DNA from: Syntrophaceae bacterium UBA4810
GTDB lineage: Bacteria; Desulfobacterota; Syntrophia; Syntrophales; Smithellaceae
Assembly (NCBI GenBank): GCA_002402545.1
Contig: DHGA01000038.1
Coordinates: 1 to 12,632, forward strand
Direction: 5' to 3'
DNA: 12,632 nucleotides
The notes below the pieces were generated by a model. It saw only the letters and a list, made by a program, of their open reading frames with translations, did not search any database and had not been told where the DNA came from. A program made the translations under genes and the position numbers. Below are positions 7,206-12,632 of the stretch, piece after piece (the first letter of the stretch is position 1; each line of letters opens with the position of its first letter).

Positions 7206-7478
7206 TCAATATCTTATGTCGAAGTGCTTGAATTCACCAGCATAGGTTTCTTCATTAGCTACAACTTCCTGAACGCGAGCCGTGGGTGGGCCGTGATGGC
7301 ACCAGGCCAGCATTTTATCTATATTTGTGTCTTCGCCTTCAAAAACCGCTTCTACGCGTCCGTCAGGGACATTGCGCACCCAGCCGTTAAGCTTTAAGCC
7401 TGTCGCCGCGCGCTGAGTTTCCGCGCGGAAAAATACTCCCTGGACTTTACCGCTTATAAAAACATGGACTTTTTTCAT
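7206..7478 (-). CDS. acyP: Acylphosphatase
   Basis: A 90-aa protein with the complete acylphosphatase signature: GKVQGVFFRAET near the N-terminus, with the phosphate-binding Arg at 18, and NGWVRNVPDGRVEAVFEG with the catalytic Asn at 36. The length is typical. The enzyme hydrolyses acyl phosphates such as carbamoyl phosphate, acetyl phosphate or 1,3-bisphosphoglycerate in the cytoplasm. The ribosome site is weak (GAAGA upstream of the ATG). It lies on the same strand as ligA, which ends 115 bp before its start with a repeat in between, so co-transcription is possible but not clear. Placement next to acyl-CoA synthetases may be coincidence. Confidence 0.93.
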   Translation of the reverse strand: MKKVHVFISGKVQGVFFRAETQRAATGLKLNGWVRNVPDGRVEAVFEGEDTNIDKMLAWCHHGPPTARVQEVVANEETYAGEFKHFDIRY

Positions 7479-7530
7479 AATTTTCTTCGGCTAACTTTTA
7501 CAGACTAACTTTAAGCTATGTTTTTAAAAA

Positions 7531-7560
7531 CAAGATTTCTCGCTTCGCATCGAAATGACA
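7531..7560. repeat. Short dispersed palindromic repeat (REP-like unit)
   Basis: The segment reads CAAGATTTCTCGCTTCG followed by CATCGAAATGACA. ATTTC and GAAAT form the outer arms of an imperfect inverted repeat around TCGCTTCGCATC. On the other strand it reads TGTCATTTCGA, then a variable centre, then GAGAAATCTTG, a pattern I recall from many-copy intergenic repeats in diverse bacterial genomes. Only one copy is in this window, so the family assignment comes from memory. It sits between ligA and the acylphosphatase gene, where it might stabilise or end transcripts. Confidence 0.5.
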
Positions 7561-7593
7561 TAAAATGAAATCAAGCAAAATATTGCAAATGGA

Positions 7594-9606
7594 TCACTTC
7601 CCGATTAGTTTTAAAAATTCTTCCTCGCTGATAATTTTAATGCCGGAAGATTTTGCCTTATCCACTTTTGAGCCGGGCTCCGTTCCTGCAACAACATATG
7701 TTGTTTTTTTGGTGACGCTGGAATTAACCGTGCCGCCCATGTTCTCGACAATTTCCTTGGCGTCATTTCTTCCCATGCTCTCCATTGCGCCGGTGAAAAC
7801 AAACGATTTGCCTGCCAGAGGCGCATTGCGGGAAATTTCTTTCTTTTGAGGAATTACCCCCGCTTTTTCAAACTTTTTCATCACGGCTTTGTTTTTCGGC
7901 TCGTGGAAAAATTCCACGATGCTTGCGGTGATTTCCGGGCCGATTTCATTGATCGCTGTCAAATCTTCAATTTTAGCAACCATGAGATTTTCGATACTGC
8001 CGAAACGTTCGGCCAGCAATTTTGCCGTGCGCTCTCCCACGTGACGAATGCCCAATGCGTAAATAAATTTATCTAAAGGCGGGTTTTTAGAGCGCCCTAT
8101 GGAATCAATAAGATTCTGCGAGGACTTTTCCGCCTGACGGTCAAGTTCCAGCAATTTATCCTTGGTCAGGAAATATAGATCAGCAGGGTCAGAAATTAAT
8201 TTTGCGTCAAAAAGCTGTGCGGAAAGTTTTTCTCCCAATCCTTCAATATCCATCGCGCCGCGCGAGGCAAAATGCCGTATATGTTCCTTAAGCTGCGCGG
8301 GGCAAGAAATGTTCACGCAGCGGTGCGCCACTTCTCCTTCAAAGCGCACAATTTCCGAGCCGCATTCGGGGCAAATAGCCGGCATTTTAAATTTCTTTTC
8401 TTTGCCGGTCCTTTTTTCTTCAATAACATTAACTACTTCTGGAATAACATCACCGGCGCGCTGAATAATCACCGTGTCGCCGATACGAATATCTTTTTTA
8501 ATAATTTCATCTTCATTATGAAGTGTGGCGCGGCTTACCATTACGCCGCCGACATTTACCGGTTCCATTAACGCCACTGGTGTGAGCGTGCCCATGCGCC
8601 CGACCTGTACAATAATCTCTCTGATTGTTGTTGTTTCCTGCTGCGCAGGGAATTTGCAGGCCAACGCCCAGCGCGGGTTGCGCGATATATTGCCGAGCGT
8701 GTTTTGCAAAGCAAGGCTGTCAACTTTAAGAACTACTCCGTCAATGTCGTAGGGTAGAGTGTCTCTGGCGTTGCCGATGCGGTTAAAATACCGAATACAA
8801 GCGTTAATATCTTTCGCCTGTTCAATGAGTTTATTTACCGGAAAACCCCAGGCTGAAAGCGCCTGTAAGAGTTCCCAATGCGTGGGAAAATTCATTCCCT
8901 GAATATTACCGATTCCATACAGGAAAATGCTGAGCGGGCGGCGCGCGGTAATTTTAGAATCAAGCTGCCGAAGTGATCCGGCGGCCGCGTTGCGCGGATT
9001 GGCAAAAGGTTCTTCCCCGTCTTTTACGCGTCTTTGGTTTAATTTTTTAAAGGGCGCTTTTTCCATATAAACCTCGCCGCGTATTTCGATAAAAGACGGA
9101 ATTGCGGCCTGGCCTGATTTTTTTATTTTCAAGGGCAAGGCGGTAATGGTTTTTAGATTTTGCGTAACGTCTTCGCCCACGGCTCCATCGCCTCGAGTGG
9201 CGCCTTTTGTAAAAACGCCTTTTTCGAAAATTAGATTAACTGCCAGGCCGTCAAGCTTTGGCTCGGCCACATAAGAAATATTATCTACAGAAGCTAAACG
9301 TTTAAGGCGGTTGTCAAAATCAATTATTTCCTCTTCGGAAAAAGCGTTTGCCAGGCTGAGCATCGGGGAAGGGTGATTAAAAGAGGCAAACTTTGCCAGT
9401 GGCGCCGCTCCGATGCGCTGTGTAGGCGAAGAAGCCAGATCATCATCAGGAAATTGCGCTTCAAGATTCTGCAGCTCGCGCATAAGCTGGTCATATTCGG
9501 CATCGGATATTTCCGGCGCGTCCTGCTGATAGTAACGCTGATTGTGATATTCGATAATATTTCGCAGCTCGGATATTTTTTTAAGAGCGGTTTCTTTATC
9601 CATCAT
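7594..9606 (-). CDS. ligA: NAD-dependent DNA ligase LigA
   Basis: A 670-aa ligase, the same size as typical bacterial LigA. Domains in order: Ia domain (RYYQQDAPEISDAEYDQL, about 24-41), adenylation domain with active-site KLDG (Lys 117), OB fold (about 320-405), a Cys4 zinc finger with Cys 412, 415, 430 and 435, helix-hairpin-helix repeats (about 455-580) and a C-terminal BRCT domain (about 593-670). It seals nicks using NAD+ during replication and repair. The frame is open 50 codons further upstream, but that part has no ligase similarity and lies over another gene. The ATG at 9606 overlaps the TGA of the upstream 92-aa ORF as ATGA, so translation is probably coupled; no good ribosome site precedes it. 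A second ATG follows at 9603. Confidence 0.97.
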   Translation of the reverse strand: MMDKETALKKISELRNIIEYHNQRYYQQDAPEISDAEYDQLMRELQNLEAQFPDDDLASSPTQRIGAAPLAKFASFNHPSPMLSLANAFSEEEIIDFDNRLKRLASVDNISYVAEPKLDGLAVNLIFEKGVFTKGATRGDGAVGEDVTQNLKTITALPLKIKKSGQAAIPSFIEIRGEVYMEKAPFKKLNQRRVKDGEEPFANPRNAAAGSLRQLDSKITARRPLSIFLYGIGNIQGMNFPTHWELLQALSAWGFPVNKLIEQAKDINACIRYFNRIGNARDTLPYDIDGVVLKVDSLALQNTLGNISRNPRWALACKFPAQQETTTIREIIVQVGRMGTLTPVALMEPVNVGGVMVSRATLHNEDEIIKKDIRIGDTVIIQRAGDVIPEVVNVIEEKRTGKEKKFKMPAICPECGSEIVRFEGEVAHRCVNISCPAQLKEHIRHFASRGAMDIEGLGEKLSAQLFDAKLISDPADLYFLTKDKLLELDRQAEKSSQNLIDSIGRSKNPPLDKFIYALGIRHVGERTAKLLAERFGSIENLMVAKIEDLTAINEIGPEITASIVEFFHEPKNKAVMKKFEKAGVIPQKKEISRNAPLAGKSFVFTGAMESMGRNDAKEIVENMGGTVNSSVTKKTTYVVAGTEPGSKVDKAKSSGIKIISEEEFLKLIGK

Positions 9607-9881
9607 TTGACCAGTTTTAAGTTTGGTTTTCTTGTTTCCGGCTGGTTGGAAAACGGTTTTTTCGCGGAGTTTAACTTTAATAGCTGTTCGTTGAAAACGG
9701 CGTTTTTTACGCGGATTGAATTGATAATAGAAAAAATTATTAAAGACTTTTCCCATTCAGGCGAAGGCGAGAAATTATGGGCTTTGATTTTGTATTTTTC
9801 CCAAAGCGAACTTAAGGATGCTTCGTCCATACCGGATATCGTTTCGGCTATTTTACTTAAGGATTCTTCAAGCTTATTCAT
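9603..9881 (-). CDS. Unrecognised 92-aa protein coupled to ligA
   Basis: I do not recognise a family. The protein is mainly helical by composition, with an acidic N-terminal part (EESLSKIAETISGMDEASL), a middle block LWEKYKIKAHNFSPSPEWEK, a hydrophobic stretch SLIIFSIINSIRVKNAVFNE, and a basic proline-rich tail. It has no signal peptide. Its stop overlaps the ligA start in an ATGA arrangement, and it is the first gene of that - strand unit. It is divergent from the metallophosphoesterase gene across about 107 bp. The coupling and the ordered composition favour a real gene, possibly lineage-restricted. No clear Shine-Dalgarno was seen before its ATG. Confidence 0.65.
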   Translation of the reverse strand: MNKLEESLSKIAETISGMDEASLSSLWEKYKIKAHNFSPSPEWEKSLIIFSIINSIRVKNAVFNEQLLKLNSAKKPFSNQPETRKPNLKLVK

Positions 9882-9988
9882 GCGGCAAATATTAACTTCA
9901 GATCACGGTTAAAGTCAAATCAAAACCTTTTTGTATTTATAAATAAAGCTTGTTTTTTTTAGGGCTTATAGTTAATAAATAAGCAGTG

Positions 9989-10480
9989 ATGGATAAAAAA
10001 AAGGTCAAAATCGGGGTTATTTCAGACACCCATCTGGGCGGTTATGACGATAAGCTGAAAAGTATTGTTGCCCGGCATTTTAATGACGCGGATATTATTC
10101 TTCACGCGGGGGATATTGTTGATATAGGCGTGCTGGATATTTTTGAACAAAAGGAAGTTAAGGCCGTCTGCGGCAATATGGATAACTATAAAACGCGGGA
10201 AAGATTACCCGAACAATTGATTTTTGAAGTCAATGGCTTTAAAATCGGGCTGATTCACGGATGGGGTTCTCCGGGAGGCATGGAAGAAAAGATACTCGAG
10301 CGTATAGGAAAGGTGGATTGCGTTGTTTACGGGCATACGCATAAGCCCGCGAATCATAAAAAGGATAACGTGCTGTTTTTTAATCCGGGTTCCGCGGTAC
10401 AAAGGTATTTTGCCTCATCTAGCACCATCGGTATTTTGGAAATTGACAAAGAACTGACAGGTAGGATAATTAACATATAA
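9989..10480 (+). CDS. YfcE/MJ0936-type metallophosphoesterase
   Basis: A 163-aa calcineurin-like phosphoesterase of the small YfcE class. The dinuclear metal-binding motifs are complete: SDTH (Asp 13, His 15), HAGDIVD (Asp 42), GNMD (Asn 63), LIHG (His 90) and GHTHKP (His 116 and 118). Members hydrolyse phosphodiesters such as bis-pNPP or nucleotide derivatives with manganese; the natural substrate is usually unknown. The ATG at 9989 is preferred over the adjoining GTG at 9986, although neither has an obvious ribosome site. It heads a + strand cluster, with the HIT gene 16 bp downstream. The 107-bp divergent region upstream contains a TATTTATAAATA palindrome (9934-9945) that could be promoter-associated. 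Confidence 0.9.
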   Translation: MDKKKVKIGVISDTHLGGYDDKLKSIVARHFNDADIILHAGDIVDIGVLDIFEQKEVKAVCGNMDNYKTRERLPEQLIFEVNGFKIGLIHGWGSPGGMEEKILERIGKVDCVVYGHTHKPANHKKDNVLFFNPGSAVQRYFASSSTIGILEIDKELTGRIINI

Positions 10481-10496
10481 ATATCGGCTTAAAATT

Positions 10497-10985
10497 ATGG
10501 ACACAATCTTTGCCCCTTGGCGTATGGAATATTTAGTCGGTGAAAAAGTAGATGGATGTATTTTTTGTAAATGTTCCGTTCGCTGCGATGATTTTGTTCT
10601 CTATGAAGGGAAGAATGTTTTTGTGATGATGAACAAGTATCCCTACGTCAACGGCCATCTGATGATTATACCTAATCGCCATGTCGGCAAATACGAAGAA
10701 CTAACCCAGGTGGAAAGAATAGAAATGTTTAACCTGCTGGAAACCGCGATTAAATCTCTGCGCGAGTCCCTGAATCCCTCCGGGTTCAATGTGGGAATGA
10801 ATATCGGCAAGGCGGCCGGAGCGGGAGTAGAGGAGCATATCCATCTGCATGTAATACCGCGCTGGGAAGGCGACACTAATTTCATGAGTGTTGTGGGAAA
10901 CGTAAGGGTGATACCGGAAGACGTGGAAACAACGGCGGCCAAACTGGCACCGCTTTTTAAAAAATATCATCGGGAGGGAAGATAA
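10497..10985 (+). CDS. HIT-family nucleotide phosphorylase/hydrolase (Ap4A phosphorylase-like)
   Basis: A 162-aa histidine-triad protein. It carries the HxHxH signature EEHIHLHVIPRW (His 114, 116, 118; His 116 is the expected nucleophile), an N-terminal zinc-type CIFC (Cys 21, 24), and NGHLMIIPNRHV. The downstream GDTNFMSVVGNVRVIPE resembles the HIT subfamily of actinobacterial diadenosine tetraphosphate phosphorylase, so Ap4A cleavage is a reasonable guess; other nucleotidyl substrates are possible. It begins 16 bp after the phosphoesterase gene and ends one base before the LapA-like gene, so they should share a transcript. Confidence 0.9.
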   Translation: MDTIFAPWRMEYLVGEKVDGCIFCKCSVRCDDFVLYEGKNVFVMMNKYPYVNGHLMIIPNRHVGKYEELTQVERIEMFNLLETAIKSLRESLNPSGFNVGMNIGKAAGAGVEEHIHLHVIPRWEGDTNFMSVVGNVRVIPEDVETTAAKLAPLFKKYHREGR

Positions 10986-10986
10986 G

Positions 10987-11298
10987 ATGAGAGTAGTATA
11001 TTTAGTTCTGACCATAATATTCGCTTTTTTTATCGTTACTTTTTCCCATCTGAATTCTGAAGTCGTAACCATAAAATATTATTACATGAAAGATATCAAC
11101 GCGCCGGTTTACATGCTCATCTTTGCGGCTTTGCTCATTGGTGTGATTATTACCTGGTTCTTCAGCGTTGTGGAGAGATTTCGCCTTAGCCGCACGATAA
11201 GTAAACTCAACCGCGCTATACGTGATTTGAAAAAAGAAGTTCGCTCTCATGAACCGCCTCCGGTTATTGATCGCGCAAAACAACAAGACAGCTATTAA
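10987..11298 (+). CDS. LapA-like (DUF1049) small membrane protein
   Basis: A 103-aa protein with two membrane segments, about 3-20 and 42-62, joined by a short loop, then a basic helical tail predicted to form a coiled coil (about 65-92) in the cytoplasm. This layout is that of the LapA/DUF1049 family, linked in E. coli to lipopolysaccharide assembly control; the role here is unknown. A purine-rich GGGAGGGAAG lies just upstream of the ATG, overlapping the end of the HIT gene. The next gene starts 3 bp after its stop. Confidence 0.8.
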   Translation: MRVVYLVLTIIFAFFIVTFSHLNSEVVTIKYYYMKDINAPVYMLIFAALLIGVIITWFFSVVERFRLSRTISKLNRAIRDLKKEVRSHEPPPVIDRAKQQDSY

Positions 11299-11301
11299 GC
11301 A

Positions 11302-11778
11302 ATGTCTTCCCGCCCGAAATTTCTTACCGACGCCACTTTAGCAAAACTGGCAAAGTGGCTGAGGATTTTGGGTTATGATACCAGTGTTTATCCTAAAGAA
11401 GCGGGCAGGGCAATGTTGCGTCTGGCACAGGCAGAAGATAGAATTGTGCTCACCAGGAGAGGGGATATGATCGAACGGCAATTTTCCGGACGGCTTCATT
11501 TGCTCAAACAGGCTGATCTTGCCGCGCAGCTTCAGGAGATAATTGAAAAATATTCGCTTAAACCGGAAAAAGAAAAATTGTTTGGAATATGTCTCAAGTG
11601 CAATAAAATTCTTAATCCGATTGAAGTGGAAAAAGCGCGTGATTTAGTGTCGCCATATGTTTACCAGCACTGCAAAAGCTTTAATCAGTGCCCTGTCTGT
11701 CAGAATATTTACTGGGAAGGGACGCACCAGCGCAATTCTTTACAATTTCTGCAAAAAAACAAAATCAAGATAAACTAA
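11302..11778 (+). CDS. Mut7-C RNase-domain protein with zinc ribbon
   Basis: A 158-aa protein. The N-terminal half is a PIN-like Mut7-C domain, with KFLTDATLAKLAKWLRILGYDT (acidic Asp 10 and Asp 26) and VLTRRGD (Asp 55). The C-terminal half has a Cys4 zinc ribbon (Cys 97, 100, 130, 133) ending in YWEGTH, usual for this family. Mut7-C is named after the C-terminal domain of a nematode RNase D-like protein and is predicted to be a nuclease; bacterial substrates are not established. It is the last gene of the + strand cluster, 3 bp behind the LapA-like gene, and converges on the mogA-like gene with 38 bp between stops. Confidence 0.88.
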   Translation: MSSRPKFLTDATLAKLAKWLRILGYDTSVYPKEAGRAMLRLAQAEDRIVLTRRGDMIERQFSGRLHLLKQADLAAQLQEIIEKYSLKPEKEKLFGICLKCNKILNPIEVEKARDLVSPYVYQHCKSFNQCPVCQNIYWEGTHQRNSLQFLQKNKIKIN

Positions 11779-11816
11779 AATTAGAGATTGGCTAAACTAA
11801 AACGCCTGTCGCGAAA

Positions 11817-12314
11817 TTATGAAGTTGTCGCGCATTCTGAAGTATCGCCCTTGATTTTTTCTATGGCGTGTTTCAGTGCCGGCATAATGGCCGCAAGATT
11901 TTCCGTGGCGCCTTTAGGGCTTCCCGGCAGATTGATAATGAGAGAGCTTCCGCGGATTCCGGCAATCGCGCGCGAAATCATGGCATGGGGAGTAATGCGT
12001 GAACTTTCACGGCGCATGACTTCCGCCATGCCGGGGATTTGTTTTTCAATTACTTCCATTGTAGCATCAGGGGTAACGTCACGGGGGCTAACACCCGTGC
12101 CGCCGGTGGTTAAAATCAGATCAATGTTTTCTTTGTCGGCAAGATTTATTATCGCTTTTTTAATGTCCTGTTTTTCATCCGGAACAATTATTGTATGGCA
12201 TACTTCGATAGATTCAGCCGCCAGCATTATTGCCAGGGCGGGGCCGCTGGCATCCTGACGCAGCCCCTGAGAAGAGCGGTCACTTACCGTGATAATTCCG
12301 GCGCGCATATTCAT
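11817..12314 (-). CDS. mogA: MogA/MoaB-type molybdopterin adenylyltransferase
   Basis: A 165-aa MoCF-biosynthesis-fold protein. Motifs: AGIITVSDRSSQG at the start, VPDEKQD (Asp 46), LTTGGTGVSPRDVTPDAT (68-85, with Asp 79) and NLPGSPKGATENL (128-140). It activates molybdopterin by adenylation ahead of metal insertion, which fits an anaerobe using molybdenum- or tungsten-enzymes. MogA and MoaB are hard to separate from sequence, so the symbol is tentative. A second Met is at residue 3. It starts 3 bp after the elongation factor G stop, so it probably shares that transcript, an unusual partner. Confidence 0.9.
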   Translation of the reverse strand: MNMRAGIITVSDRSSQGLRQDASGPALAIMLAAESIEVCHTIIVPDEKQDIKKAIINLADKENIDLILTTGGTGVSPRDVTPDATMEVIEKQIPGMAEVMRRESSRITPHAMISRAIAGIRGSSLIINLPGSPKGATENLAAIMPALKHAIEKIKGDTSECATTS

Positions 12315-12317
12315 GTG

Positions 12318-12632
12318 CTATTCTTCTTCTTTATCTTTGTTATGCGCGGCAATGATTTTCTCCGCGATAAAAGCAGGAACTTCCTCGTAATGTGAGTGCG
12401 TATAGGTAAAATTTCCCCTGCCGCTGGTCATGGAACGAAGATCGGGCGCGTATTTCAATATTTCCGCTAATGGAACTTGACCTTTAATGATCTGATTGGA
12501 ACCGTTGGCATCCATACCCTGAACGCGACCGCGACGGCTATTCAAATCTCCAATCACGTCGCCCATGTATTCATCGGGTATTTCGATTTCGATATTCACG
12601 ATCGGTTCCAGAAGAATCGGCTGACAATCCAT
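12318..12632 (-). CDS. fusA: Elongation factor G, C-terminal part (partial at window edge)
   Basis: The last 104 residues of an EF-G-family protein running off the right edge. PILLEPIVNIEIEIPDEYMG and GDLNSRRGRVQGMD are the start of domain V, followed by QVPLAEILKYAPDLRSMT and HYEEVPAFIAEKII. EF-G is the ribosomal translocation GTPase. Versions with YAPDLRSMTSGRG rather than YATDLRSMTQGR often belong to the second EF-G type (fusA2), so a paralogue is possible. The first Met of this piece is internal, not a start. It ends in EEE-stop, 3 bp before mogA. Confidence 0.9.
   Translation of the reverse strand: MDCQPILLEPIVNIEIEIPDEYMGDVIGDLNSRRGRVQGMDANGSNQIIKGQVPLAEILKYAPDLRSMTSGRGNFTYTHSHYEEVPAFIAEKIIAAHNKDKEEE

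Noticed and set aside
11788..12258. 156-codon open frame antisense to the mogA-like gene
   Set aside because: The opposite strand has full MogA motifs; this frame has none.
1..12632. CRISPR arrays, tRNA or rRNA genes, intact transposase genes
   Set aside because: No regular long repeats with spacers, no cloverleaf or rRNA-like segments, and no transposase motifs were seen on either strand.

Overview
The window looks like a chromosomal piece of an anaerobic, moderately AT-rich bacterium. A Deltaproteobacteria/Desulfobacterota relative of Syntrophus or Smithella is my best inference. It rests on split ADP-forming acyl-CoA synthetase genes of the kind abundant in syntrophic fatty-acid degraders, beside a conserved housekeeping block. 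No rRNA or other phylogenetic marker is complete here, so this is not proven.

Left part (1-2911), remains of a defence-type locus: a full-length membrane-anchored HerA/FtsK-like ATPase (299-2380), then about 390 bp of very AT-rich DNA with repeated TCTTAAAAA motifs. Next comes a 46-codon stump of a type I restriction-modification methyltransferase gene (hsdM, 2771-2911). The stump stops where the coding sequence of an unrelated metabolic gene begins, so a recombination or insertion joint lies here.

Middle (2908-6855), acyl-CoA energy metabolism: an ADP-forming acyl-CoA synthetase alpha subunit on the + strand converges on a - strand pair made of a second alpha subunit followed by a beta (ATP-grasp) subunit. 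The phospho-relay histidines are present in all three proteins. These enzymes interconvert acyl-CoA + ADP + Pi with acid + CoA + ATP. The + strand alpha gene is followed by an 18-codon ORF that overlaps its stop codon and looks truncated, so this gene appears to have broken genes on both sides.

Right part (7206-12632), ordinary housekeeping: acylphosphatase, NAD-dependent DNA ligase LigA coupled to an unrecognised 92-aa protein, then a tight + strand run of YfcE-type metallophosphoesterase, HIT-family nucleotide phosphorylase/hydrolase, LapA-like membrane protein and Mut7-C zinc-ribbon RNase-like protein. This converges on a MogA-type molybdopterin adenylyltransferase and the 3' end of an elongation factor G gene on the - strand. 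A short dispersed palindromic repeat lies between the acylphosphatase gene and ligA.

The best leads are the hsdM/acyl-CoA synthetase joint with truncated genes on both sides, and the orphan membrane-anchored HerA-like ATPase beside it. I found no tRNA, rRNA, CRISPR array or intact insertion sequence.
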